Of a DNA stretch of 18,444 nucleotides, positions 7,641 through 14,776 are shown piece by piece. The stretch lies in assembly GCA_031273725.1 (NCBI GenBank), contig JAISRG010000052.1:1-18444 (forward strand). Reading direction: 5' to 3'. A program made the translations under genes and the position numbers. Under the pieces are notes generated by a model. The model was given only the letters and a program-made list of their open reading frames with translations, did no database searches and had not been told where the DNA came from. Every line of letters starts with the position of its first letter. Within the stretch, counting starts at the first letter, position 1. The stretch is from Puniceicoccales bacterium (GTDB taxonomy: Bacteria; Verrucomicrobiota; Verrucomicrobiia; Opitutales; JAIRKQ01).

Positions 7641-8030
7641 CTATAAAACGTAACATATCAGCTCGCCACCAACCCCCAATTGCTTGGCTGCTTTCCCAGA
7701 TAAAATACCCCTGGAGGTAGACAAAACACACTCTCCCATTCCACCTAGGATCGATGGAATTTTTTCCTTGGAAGCATATTGGCGGCGACCCGGCTTGCCA
7801 AGCCTACCAATTTCGGTGATGGCGGCAATCCCATTGACATACTTCAAAAACACTTTCAAAACAACATGCCCATCGGCCGTTTGTTCCTTTGAGAAATCTT
7901 TTATGTACCCATTATCCTTAAAAATTTTTGCTATACCGTCCTTCAGGGCCGACCACTGCACGCAACAGCTGGCCTTATGCGTCCTTCCAGCATTTCTCAA
8001 AATTGTTATAAAATCACCTACGACGTCCAT
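7641..8030 (-). CDS. rpsH: 30S ribosomal protein S8
   Basis: S8 (129 residues) is a primary binder of the central domain of 16S rRNA; in E. coli it is the repressor of the spc operon, acting at the L5 start. The N-terminal domain begins MDVVGDFITILRNAGR, equivalent to the DPIADMLTRIRNA element of other species. The C-terminal rRNA-binding domain carries ILGGMGECVLSTSRGILSG (in E. coli, GIAVVSTSKGIM) and ends LGVGGELICYVL. The start has an AGGA about 11 bases upstream. The gene lies 22 bases after rpsN. I could not establish whether a self-repression RNA site exists near rplE. Confidence 0.97.
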   Translation of the reverse strand: MDVVGDFITILRNAGRTHKASCCVQWSALKDGIAKIFKDNGYIKDFSKEQTADGHVVLKVFLKYVNGIAAITEIGRLGKPGRRQYASKEKIPSILGGMGECVLSTSRGILSGKAAKQLGVGGELICYVL

Positions 8031-8052
8031 TTTTCTTTAAATCCTATTTAAA

Positions 8053-8358
8053 TTACCACGATGACTTTGTTATTCCAGGAATTTCACCGAATGATGCCAT
8101 TTCCCTCAGCTGTAGCCTTGAAATCCCAAACAACCTATGAAATCCCCTTGCCCGTCCGGTGATGGCACACCTATTCCTAACCCTGACCTTTGAAGAATTT
8201 CTCGGCAATTTGGCCAGCTTTCTCTGGGCATCGAAAAATTCTTTGTCCGACAAATTAACATCCAGCAGTTTACACTTTAGCTCTTTCCTGCGCTCGGCAT
8301 GGAAGGCTACCATCCTGATCCTCTTATTATTTCTAGCAATTGCAGATTTTTTCGCCAT
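8053..8358 (-). CDS. rpsN: 30S ribosomal protein S14, zinc-independent form
   Basis: S14 (101 residues) is in the 30S head near S3, S10 and S19. This is the long form without the CxxC pairs of the short zinc-binding S14. The diagnostic C-terminal region is RNRCAITGRARGFHRLFGISRLQLREMA, visible as CAITGRARGF and GISRLQLRE at about 61-87. The N-terminus is a basic extension (MAKKSAIARNNKRIRM). A GGGAG lies about 10 bases before the ATG. Placed between rplE (21 bases) and rpsH (22 bases), as expected. Confidence 0.98.
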   Translation of the reverse strand: MAKKSAIARNNKRIRMVAFHAERRKELKCKLLDVNLSDKEFFDAQRKLAKLPRNSSKVRVRNRCAITGRARGFHRLFGISRLQLREMASFGEIPGITKSSW

Positions 8359-8379
8359 ACGTAAAATACTCCCTAAGTC

Positions 8380-8937
8380 CTATGATTTTTTCCTAAACGG
8401 CATTCCAAATTTTGACAACAAAGCATGCCCTTGCTTATCATCATTGGTCGACGTAACGAAAGTTATATCCATTCCGACCAGCTTTTTTTCTCGATCTATG
8501 CTTATTTCAGGAAAAATCGTGTGATCGCTTATGCCGATGCTGTAATTGCCATGCCCATCCATCCTGTTGGAAACACCGCGAAAATCGCGGATTTTAGGCA
8601 ATGTGACAAATATCAATTTTAGCAAAAACTCGTACATGTTGTTGGCTCGCAATGTAACCATCGCACCCACGGTCATTCCCTGCCTCAACTTAAAGTTTGA
8701 GATGCTTTTCTTGGCCTTTGTTAAAACGGACTTTTGCCCAGCTATGAGCGAAATTTCTTTCTGAATTTCCTGGACCAGCGTCTTATCCGCATCGGCGCCT
8801 ATGGCAGAATTTATTACTATTTTTTCCAATTTAGGAATTTGATGGCAATTCTTCAACGCAAACTCCTTTGCGAGTTCAGCGGAAATACGCTCATCATATA
8901 ATTTCTTGAAATACGGCTTATTCATTCGAGAATCCAT
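8380..8937 (-). CDS. rplE: 50S ribosomal protein L5
   Basis: L5 (185 residues) binds 5S rRNA in the central protuberance and touches S13 across the subunit interface. Family blocks are IPKLEKIVINSAIGAD at about 34-49, the LRQGMTVGAMVTLR strand pair, and FRGVSNRMDGHGNYSIGI at about 118-136. The start at 8937 gives MDSRMNKPYFKKLY. It has a GGA about 8 bases upstream (GTAGGAATAATAG then ATG). The second ATG at 8925 would give a more typical length but has no such site. The gene comes 46 bases after rplX. In E. coli the S8 repressor binds around this start; I see no firm counterpart. Confidence 0.97.
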   Translation of the reverse strand: MDSRMNKPYFKKLYDERISAELAKEFALKNCHQIPKLEKIVINSAIGADADKTLVQEIQKEISLIAGQKSVLTKAKKSISNFKLRQGMTVGAMVTLRANNMYEFLLKLIFVTLPKIRDFRGVSNRMDGHGNYSIGISDHTIFPEISIDREKKLVGMDITFVTSTNDDKQGHALLSKFGMPFRKKS

Positions 8938-8983
8938 CTATTATTCCTACACCCGAAACACCCAAAAAAATTTGCTAAAAAAA

Positions 8984-9253
8984 TCAAGCATTTTTATTCT
9001 TTCCCTTTGTGTTTTCCGCCCGGTCTTCCGCCAATTTTAGAGCAACATTTGATAAATGAATTGGCATCGGCTTGTCAACGATTGTACCATTTGGATATTC
9101 CTGCGATTTGCGCATGTGCTTCTTCGCAATGGCGATACCTTCAACGATAACTTTGCTTTTTTCCCGCAATACCTTGAGAACTTTTCCGGTCTGATTTTTA
9201 GCATCTCCTGCTATGACAACAACTTCATCGCCTCTTTTTAATGCTTGCTTCAT
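8984..9253 (-). CDS. rplX: 50S ribosomal protein L24
   Basis: L24 (89 residues) is an assembly initiator of the large subunit, near the exit tunnel. It holds a KOW motif at its start: LKRGDEVVVIAGDAKNQTGKV at residues 5-25, with the key glycine in place. HLSNVAL follows as the family C-terminal signature. It is slightly shorter than the 100 or so residues common elsewhere. Its ATG overlaps the stop of rplN as ATGA, so the two are probably translationally coupled. The ribosome-binding site (ACCTCC on the plus strand, GGAGGT on the message) lies just upstream inside rplN. Confidence 0.97.
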   Translation of the reverse strand: MKQALKRGDEVVVIAGDAKNQTGKVLKVLREKSKVIVEGIAIAKKHMRKSQEYPNGTIVDKPMPIHLSNVALKLAEDRAENTKGKNKNA

Positions 9254-9615
9254 ATTACCTCCAGGGCCAATGAGATTATTTTAGTAAAATTTTTCTGCCT
9301 TAATTCCCTTGCGACCGGGCCAAAAATTCTAGTGCCTTTTGGATTTTTTTTGTCATCTATTATTACGCAGGCATTGCTGTCAAACCTCAAATAACTTCCG
9401 TCGTCACGCTTTATCGGATACTTGGTCCTTACTATTACGGCAGACACAACTGCTCCTTTTTTGACCGTAGACTCCGGAATGCTCGACTGAACACTACAAA
9501 TGATTACATCTCCAACGGTAGCGGTCCGTTTGTTTTGGCCAAGCCGCCTGATCATTTTGACCTGCTTGGCTCCCACATTATCCGCAACCTCTAAAATACT
9601 TTCCTGCTGTAACAT
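9250..9615 (-). CDS. rplN: 50S ribosomal protein L14
   Basis: L14 (121 residues, standard) is a beta-barrel protein at the subunit interface that contacts 16S rRNA and is the docking site of the silencing factor RsfS. It begins MLQQESILEVADNVGAK. The family signature runs through VKKGAVVSAVIVRTK, RDDGSYLRFDSNACVII and GTRIFGPVARELRQKNFTKI. Two small departures from consensus are visible: VADNVGA for VADNSGA and LALEVI for LAPEVL. A GGGA lies about 7 bases before the ATG. It is 14 bases after rpsQ and overlaps rplX by four bases. Confidence 0.98.
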   Translation of the reverse strand: MLQQESILEVADNVGAKQVKMIRRLGQNKRTATVGDVIICSVQSSIPESTVKKGAVVSAVIVRTKYPIKRDDGSYLRFDSNACVIIDDKKNPKGTRIFGPVARELRQKNFTKIISLALEVI

Positions 9616-9629
9616 AATATTTTCCCAAT

Positions 9630-9908
9630 TTACACGCTATCACCGGAAGTCGTACTTACAACACTGCCTACCCGCCATCGTTTCAACCTGCTCAATGGCC
9701 TCGTTTCAAAAACGCGGACGGAATCTCCGACATTGCATTTGTTATCTTCATCGTGGACATAAATGACGGTTTTGCGTTTTACTTCCTTTTGATAAACCGC
9801 ATGGGGAGTCTTGTAAAAGCAAGCAACCTTTATCGTTTTATCGCCGGATTTCTTTATGACACTTCCAACCAAAAATTTTCTAGAATTTCTTTTGCACCCA
9901 TTTTCCAT
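9630..9908 (-). CDS. rpsQ: 30S ribosomal protein S17
   Basis: S17 (92 residues) is a primary 16S rRNA binder in the 30S body with an OB fold. Diagnostic parts are LVGSVIKKSGDKTIKVACFY, KRKTVIYVHDEDNKCNVGD and ETRPLSRLKRWRV at about 68-80. The start ATG 9908 has AAGGA placed 7 bases upstream; that site lies inside the last codons of rpmC, with only 3 bases between the genes. Standard S10-operon order rpmC-rpsQ-rplN is kept. Confidence 0.97.
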   Translation of the reverse strand: MENGCKRNSRKFLVGSVIKKSGDKTIKVACFYKTPHAVYQKEVKRKTVIYVHDEDNKCNVGDSVRVFETRPLSRLKRWRVGSVVSTTSGDSV

Positions 9909-9911
9909 AAT

Positions 9912-10103
9912 TTAATCCTTACTTTTGTGCACTTTCAGGCCCATGAGCCTAGCTATATTCCGCCTTATTTCAGAAAACCTGTGCGTTTTTTCCAACTGCC
10001 CAATTTTGCGTTTCAACTTCAAATGTATAAGCTCGTCACGCAATTCCAATTCCTTTTGGCAAATTTCCTGGTAGGTTAAATTAACAAAATCTTTATTCTT
10101 CAT
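9912..10103 (-). CDS. rpmC: 50S ribosomal protein L29
   Basis: L29 (63 residues) is a two-helix protein beside L23 at the peptide exit, part of the platform used by trigger factor and the signal recognition particle. The antiparallel helices are YQEICQKELELRDELIHLK and SEIRRNIARLMGLK, the second carrying the family RR-IAR motif. An AGGGG ribosome-binding site lies 5 bases before the ATG. Gaps are 9 bases from rplP and 3 bases to rpsQ. Length and position are typical. Confidence 0.96.
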   Translation of the reverse strand: MKNKDFVNLTYQEICQKELELRDELIHLKLKRKIGQLEKTHRFSEIRRNIARLMGLKVHKSKD

Positions 10104-10112
10104 ACTTTCCCC

Positions 10113-10538
<426 letters not shown>

Positions 10539-10552
10539 GATAGATCCCGCAC

Positions 10553-11206
10553 CTATTTATCCGATTTCTTCCGGGGAAACACTTCCTCCTTTTGATTAAA
10601 CAGCCAACATTTAATCCCTATCTTGCCCGCCGATGTATTGGCCTCGGCAAAGCCATAGTCGATGTTTGCCCTTAGCGTGTGCAAAGGAACACATCCATCC
10701 TTCTGTTCTTCCGTCCTCGCAATTTCAGCACCTCCCAGACGCCCGGAGCAGCGAACCCTTATGCCATCGGCACCAAAGCTCATGGCCGACTGCACAACTT
10801 TCTTTAGAGCACGCCTAAAAGCAACCCGGCGTTCTATTTGCATTGCAACATTTTCCGCCACAAGTTGCGCGACCAAATCGGGACGTTTTATTTCCTGAAC
10901 GTCGACTATTACATCGGAATGGGTCAATGCTTTTAATTCGTTCGTTAACTTATCGAGTTCCTTGCCCTTTACCCCTATAATTACGCCTGGCCTTGGAGTG
11001 GCGAGCTTTACCCGAACCTTGTCGCCGGAACGCTCAATGTCAATGCGCGCAATGGAAACATACTTTAACTTCGTTTTGATGAAACGGCGTATTTTATAAT
11101 CATCCACCAAAAATTTTGAAAAACTCTTGCTATCCGCAAACCAGCGAGAACGCCAATCACGACGAATCGGCAAACGAAAAACTACAGGATTGACTTTCTG
11201 ACCCAT
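10553..11206 (-). CDS. rpsC: 30S ribosomal protein S3
   Basis: S3 (217 residues) forms part of the mRNA entry tunnel and its helicase activity. It begins MGQKVNPVVFRL, the usual start. The KH domain holds the GxxG loop at G78-V-K-G81 within PGVIIGVKGKELDKL. The C-terminal domain includes SGRLGGAEIARTE, and IDYGFAEANTSAGKIGIKCW ends the core at about residue 205. A short lysine-rich tail follows. The ribosome-binding site is weak (TTGAG about 7 bases upstream), so it may rely on coupling with rplV, whose stop is 12 bases away. Confidence 0.98.
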   Translation of the reverse strand: MGQKVNPVVFRLPIRRDWRSRWFADSKSFSKFLVDDYKIRRFIKTKLKYVSIARIDIERSGDKVRVKLATPRPGVIIGVKGKELDKLTNELKALTHSDVIVDVQEIKRPDLVAQLVAENVAMQIERRVAFRRALKKVVQSAMSFGADGIRVRCSGRLGGAEIARTEEQKDGCVPLHTLRANIDYGFAEANTSAGKIGIKCWLFNQKEEVFPRKKSDK

Positions 11207-11218
11207 GATACGCTCAAC

Positions 11219-11590
11219 TTATTTTTTATCGATATTATTCAAAACAAGGCGAATGTGCGACATACGCTTTCTTATTGGATGCGCGGATCCACGGGCCGCC
11301 GGAATAAAACGCTTTAAAACGGGACCTTCCTCCACGATCACAGACTCGACCTTTAACTTGTTTGCCGCCAAATTATCATTATTTTCCGCATTCGCCATGG
11401 CACTGCGCAAAAGGCTGCCTATCAACCTTGCAGATTTTCTACGAATGCACTTTACAAATGCCATCGCATCAAGCACTGGCTTCCCTTTCAATAACCGAGC
11501 CACGTCCCGAACCTTATTCGCTGAAATTCTAACATACTTCAGCGTTGCTTTCGGACCCTCCGGCTCTTTCACTGGCATCTTTTCTTTCAT
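11219..11590 (-). CDS. rplV: 50S ribosomal protein L22
   Basis: L22 (123 residues) spans the large subunit and its beta-hairpin lines the exit tunnel, where macrolide-resistance changes occur in other species. I chose ATG 11590, giving MKEKMPVKEPEGPKATLKYVRIS, since AAGGAG lies exactly 6 bases upstream; the frame is open 21 codons further but only inside rpsS. The family core is KYVRISANKVRDVARLLKGKPV at the start, LLRSAMANAENN in the middle and the hairpin end AARGSAHPIRKRMSHI. The stop codon of rpsS is built into the ribosome-binding site (TAAGGAG), so the two genes are closely coupled. Confidence 0.97.
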   Translation of the reverse strand: MKEKMPVKEPEGPKATLKYVRISANKVRDVARLLKGKPVLDAMAFVKCIRRKSARLIGSLLRSAMANAENNDNLAANKLKVESVIVEEGPVLKRFIPAARGSAHPIRKRMSHIRLVLNNIDKK

Positions 11591-11600
11591 TGATCTCTCC

Positions 11601-11873
11601 TTAGGCCTTTTGAGTATGCGGATTATGCGATTTAAATACCCTAGTTGGCGCAAACTCTCCTAACTTGTGTCCGACCATGTTTTCGGTTATGTAAATGTCA
11701 ACAAACTTTTTACCATTATGAACCAAAAAGGTCATTCCAACGAAATCTGGCGTAACCGTGGACCTTCTGGACCATGTTTTGATGGGCTTCCGAATCCCAG
11801 ACGACAACGCCGCTGCCACCTTGTCAGCTAGGCTAACATCAACAAAAAAACCTTTTTTTCTCGACCGTGTCAT
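11601..11873 (-). CDS. rpsS: 30S ribosomal protein S19
   Basis: S19 (90 residues) lies in the 30S head and forms a complex with S13 near the A-site finger. The beginning, MTRSRKKGFFVDVSLADKV, is the basic arm. IKTWSRRSTVTPDFVGMTF and HNGKKFVDIYITENMVGHKL are the signature, and GEFAPTRVFKSH ends the core. AAGGTG lies 6 bases before the ATG. The 13-base gap from rplB and 10-base gap to rplV are normal for the S10 operon. Confidence 0.98.
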   Translation of the reverse strand: MTRSRKKGFFVDVSLADKVAAALSSGIRKPIKTWSRRSTVTPDFVGMTFLVHNGKKFVDIYITENMVGHKLGEFAPTRVFKSHNPHTQKA

Positions 11874-11886
11874 TGTTTACACCTTA

Positions 11887-12735
11887 TCATTTTTTAACTT
11901 TTCTACCATTTCTTCTAACAATAATGGAACTATTTGAAGGCTTAGATCTCCTGCGAGTTGGTTTGCCTTTTGACAACTGCCCCCACGGAGAAACGGGATG
12001 TCCCCCTCCGGAAGTTTTTCCATGTCCACCACCCATTGGGTGATCGATAGGATTCATGGCAACCCCACGGACCCTCGGACGTCGACCGAGCCATCGGTTC
12101 CGTCCAGCTTTTCCAAGGGATGTTTTCCCTTTTTCCGCATTACCAACTTCCCCAATCGTTGCCCGACAACGGGAATGAACCTGGCGAACTTCTCCGCTCG
12201 GCATCCGCAAAGTAGCCTTGTCGCCATCGATTGCTACCAGTTGTGCCGCTGTTCCTGCCGCACGAACCAGTTGGGCCCCATTTCCCGGCTCATACTCTAC
12301 GCAGTGAACTTTTAATCCCTGCGGTATTAAAAACAAAGGCAAAGCCATGCCGTCACCATATTCATCCTGGGGTTCATTCGAACTTACCACGGTGACTCCT
12401 TCCGACATTTTTTCAGTCGCCAAAATATAACGTTTTTCCCCATCCGCATACTTCAACAACGCAATGTTTGCAGACCGGTTGGGATCGTACTCTATGCGTT
12501 CAACAACGGCAGGAATGTTGATTTTATCCCTCCTAAAATCTATGATACGCAGCAACCTTTTGTGCCCGCCACCCCTCCTGCGCATTGTTATCCGCCCATA
12601 GCAGTTGCGGCCGCTTATGCGCAATTTGCTTTGCGTCAACCTTTTATTAGGCGCATTAACTTTGGAAACGTCGGTATTCGCCCTTACTAGGAATCGCTGT
12701 CCTGGAGTTATCGGTCTTAAATTTACAATAGCCAT
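11887..12735 (-). CDS. rplB: 50S ribosomal protein L2
   Basis: L2 (282 residues) is essential for joining the subunits and for peptidyl-transferase activity. The OB domain spans about 35-120 (GRITMRRRGGGHKRL; DFRRDKINIPAVVERIEYDPNR). The SH3-like domain follows with GNGAQLVRAAGTAAQLVA. The active-site-proximal loop reads VRGVAMNPIDHPMGGGHGK; D and H corresponding to E. coli D228 and H229 are kept, and the second H (H231) is M, a position that varies in bacteria. The C-terminus is a basic tail PTRRRSKPSN to RRNGRKVKK. A GAGGA lies 8 bases before the ATG. The gene comes 36 bases after rplW. Confidence 0.98.
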   Translation of the reverse strand: MAIVNLRPITPGQRFLVRANTDVSKVNAPNKRLTQSKLRISGRNCYGRITMRRRGGGHKRLLRIIDFRRDKINIPAVVERIEYDPNRSANIALLKYADGEKRYILATEKMSEGVTVVSSNEPQDEYGDGMALPLFLIPQGLKVHCVEYEPGNGAQLVRAAGTAAQLVAIDGDKATLRMPSGEVRQVHSRCRATIGEVGNAEKGKTSLGKAGRNRWLGRRPRVRGVAMNPIDHPMGGGHGKTSGGGHPVSPWGQLSKGKPTRRRSKPSNSSIIVRRNGRKVKK

Positions 12736-12771
12736 TTATTTCTTCCTCGCATATTTTATGTTCCTTTGCCA

Positions 12772-13062
12772 TCAGGCAACATCTATTTTATCCCCATCTT
12801 TCAGAACAACTATTGCCTTCTTTTTCTTCCCCACCAAAGTATAGCGGCGGGACGACTTCGAGCGAACACGCTTTGGTCTTCCGCAACAATTTATAACATT
12901 CACCCTGACAACTTTTACGTTAAACGCCATTTCGACGGCCCTGGCAATTTGTTCCTTGTTGGCTTTTTGATCGACCACAAAAACATATTGTTGCTTGTCC
13001 GACAGCAATGCGTTCGATTTTTCCGTGAGTAAAATTTCTTTTAAAATACCAAAGTTTTCCAT
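12772..13062 (-). CDS. rplW: 50S ribosomal protein L23
   Basis: L23 (96 residues) sits at the tunnel exit and is the docking site for trigger factor and the signal recognition particle. The first block ILLTEKSNALLSDKQQYVFVV and NKEQIARAVEMAFNVKVVRV contain the family features; the tunnel-exit glutamate region for trigger-factor contact is within the loop before VRVNVINC. The next loop carries GRPKRVRSKSSRRYTLVGKKKKAIV. An AGGAG lies 9 bases before the ATG. The gaps are 6 bases from rplD and 36 to rplB. Confidence 0.97.
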   Translation of the reverse strand: MENFGILKEILLTEKSNALLSDKQQYVFVVDQKANKEQIARAVEMAFNVKVVRVNVINCCGRPKRVRSKSSRRYTLVGKKKKAIVVLKDGDKIDVA

Positions 13063-13068
13063 TTGATT

Positions 13069-13704
13069 TTACTCCTTATTATCAGCTAGGCGAGCCACTA
13101 TGGCCTTCATCGCATCGTCGCTGACGATAACATTTCTATGGCGCACCACGTCAAATGCGTTCAACGAATGGCTGTCGATCATAAACACACGTCCGATATT
13201 CCTGGATGCCAAAACAAAGTTGGTGCTAAAATTATCATCGACAAATAAAATAGAACCGCTTGCGAATGCCTTTTCCAGTATGGCATTAAATTTCTTCGTT
13301 TTCGGCTCATCGCAGATTAGTTTGTCAACCACGGATAGACTTCCTTCGAGAGCTTTATCGGAAAGGGCTCGCGCGAGGGCAAGACGTTTTACCTGCCTAT
13401 TGACTTTTTGCGAATAATCACGTGGTTTTGGCCCAAACACAACTCCACCGCCTGCCCAGATCGGACTGCGTTTGGATCCGTGACGCGCCATACCTGTTCC
13501 TTTTTGGCGATAGGGTTTCTTGCCGGTACCCGAAACATCACCCCTATCCTTCGCACAGGCATTTCCTTGCCGCAGATTAGCTCCGAGGGCCACCAAATAC
13601 TGCTTTAGTGCAGCGACTCCCTTGTCGCCTTCCAGTGACACGAAACCAGGAACATCACTTTCCGAACAGGAAGAAAAGTCGCTGCCATAAAATTTAAGCT
13701 TCAT
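13069..13704 (-). CDS. rplD: 50S ribosomal protein L4
   Basis: L4 (211 residues) has a globular domain on the surface and a long loop lining the exit tunnel. In E. coli it also represses the S10 operon. The tunnel loop is at about residues 52-95: SGTGKKPYRQKGTGMARHGS then GGGVVFGPKPRDYSQKVNRQ. The C-terminal fold ends with DAFDVVRHRNVIVSDDA-like text. The ATG overlaps the rplC stop as ATGA, with GGAGG seven bases upstream, the best ribosome-binding site of the cluster. I find no clear S10-leader hairpin of the E. coli type upstream of rpsJ. Confidence 0.97.
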   Translation of the reverse strand: MKLKFYGSDFSSCSESDVPGFVSLEGDKGVAALKQYLVALGANLRQGNACAKDRGDVSGTGKKPYRQKGTGMARHGSKRSPIWAGGGVVFGPKPRDYSQKVNRQVKRLALARALSDKALEGSLSVVDKLICDEPKTKKFNAILEKAFASGSILFVDDNFSTNFVLASRNIGRVFMIDSHSLNAFDVVRHRNVIVSDDAMKAIVARLADNKE

Positions 13705-14339
13705 CTTTTTCCCTCCAATGATTTTTTAGCACGGCGAACAACGATATATTCACCTTTCGTCCCCGGAAAACTACCTTTGATGATCAAAAGTCGTTTTTCA
13801 ACATTTGTGTCTACAATTTCTAAATTTTGTACGGTACGACGCTCATGGCCAGCATGCCCAGGCATCTTGCGTCCCTTAAAAACATGGCCGGGCCACTGGC
13901 GTTGTCCATAGGATCCTCCTCGCCTATGGAACATTGATCCGTGGGAAGCAGGTCCTCCGGAAAATCCATGGCGCTTCATGACTCCCTGGAAACCTTTGCC
14001 CTTGGTCTTTCCTATCACATCAACGAGTTCGCCCTTGGCAAATTCATCAACGGGCACACTTGTGCCAGCTTCATACAAATTGACATCATCAATTCTAAGC
14101 TCTTTTAATATGTCAAAGGAAGGAAGTTCTTTTTTGTCATCAATTTCCTTGGTCTTTTTCCCAAAAAATCCAAATTGGACCGCAGAATAACCGGAAGAAT
14201 CGACGGTTTTAACATTGGCAACGAATGTCCTGCACATCTCAACGACGGTGACAGGTACCAAAACGCCGACCGCATTATATAGCTGTGTCATGCCGGCTTT
14301 CTTACCTATCATCAAAATGTTTCTCTTTTTCTCTTTCAT
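13701..14339 (-). CDS. rplC: 50S ribosomal protein L3
   Basis: L3 (212 residues) is an early assembly protein whose extension reaches the peptidyl-transferase centre. The start region is MIGKKAGMTQLYNAVG, and the central extension has GKTKGKGFQGVMKRHGFSGG and then SHGSMFHRRGGSYGQRQWPG with the glutamine corresponding to the PrmB methylation site region. The end RRTVQNLEIVDTNVEKRLLIIKG is typical. Two starts are possible: ATG 14339 (nine extra residues, MKEKKRNIL) and ATG 14312. Neither has a good ribosome-binding site, and a hairpin lies just before 14339. Family proteins usually begin close to the second. I keep the longer frame. Confidence 0.96.
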   Translation of the reverse strand: MKEKKRNILMIGKKAGMTQLYNAVGVLVPVTVVEMCRTFVANVKTVDSSGYSAVQFGFFGKKTKEIDDKKELPSFDILKELRIDDVNLYEAGTSVPVDEFAKGELVDVIGKTKGKGFQGVMKRHGFSGGPASHGSMFHRRGGSYGQRQWPGHVFKGRKMPGHAGHERRTVQNLEIVDTNVEKRLLIIKGSFPGTKGEYIVVRRAKKSLEGKR

Positions 14340-14347
14340 ACTAAGCG

Positions 14348-14365
14348 GCAGGCCTTTACCCCTGC
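14348..14365 (-). promoter_or_regulatory. Hairpin in front of rplC
   Basis: On the message the sequence reads GCAGG, an eight-base loop GGTAAAGG, then CCTGC, a perfect five-base-pair stem. It ends 8 bases before ATG 14339. The loop carries AAAGG, the only purine-rich ribosome-binding candidate for rplC. There is no U-run, so it is not an intrinsic terminator. It could modulate rplC translation, but a hairpin of this size can occur by chance. Confidence 0.3.
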
Positions 14366-14421
14366 TTTAGATTTAGCTTCTATAAATCTTACATTGGTCA
14401 AAATGCAAGCATAAATTTCAA

Positions 14422-14763
14422 TTAGGCAGCCATTAAATCAATTTTTATTTCAACGCCCGCTGGCAAATTTAACTTTTTTAGCGAATCAACGGTATCCGCC
14501 GTCGGCTCAAAAATATCGATGAGCCTACTGTGGGACCTTATTTCAAACTGATCCGATGACTTTTTGTTAACATGGGGCGACCGATTAACACAAAACTTTT
14601 TAATATTGATTGGCATCGGAATTGGTCCTGACACATGGGCACCGGAACGTTTTGCGGCCTCAACGATATCGATGCCCGCCTGGTCAGCCAAGCGATAGTC
14701 AAAACTTTTGAGCTTTATTCTAATTTTTTGCTTCGTGGTTGATTTGATTTTTTTTACTGTCAT
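14422..14763 (-). CDS. rpsJ: 30S ribosomal protein S10
   Basis: S10 (113 residues here, about ten more than E. coli) lies in the 30S head and doubles as NusE in transcription antitermination with NusB. The signature is KIRIKLKSFDYRLADQAG at about 12-29, GPIPMPINIKKF in the middle, SPHVNKKSSDQFEIRSHSRLIDI near 65-90 and LPAGVEIKI at the end. I chose ATG 14763; the frame runs further into fusA, but AGGAGAGG lies just upstream of 14763. The extra N-terminal residues MTVKKIKSTTK are basic. It follows fusA by 13 bases; tuf, often found here, is missing. Confidence 0.97.
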   Translation of the reverse strand: MTVKKIKSTTKQKIRIKLKSFDYRLADQAGIDIVEAAKRSGAHVSGPIPMPINIKKFCVNRSPHVNKKSSDQFEIRSHSRLIDIFEPTADTVDSLKKLNLPAGVEIKIDLMAA

Positions 14764-14776
14764 AGCAAAGCCTCTC

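Noticed and set aside
11591..11653. N-terminal extension of rplV inside rpsS
   Set aside because: ATG 11590 has a well-placed AAGGAG and gives a normal L22 length.
12010..12050. H231 to M change in L2 as an active-site defect
   Set aside because: D228 and H229 equivalents are kept, and the second histidine varies among bacteria.
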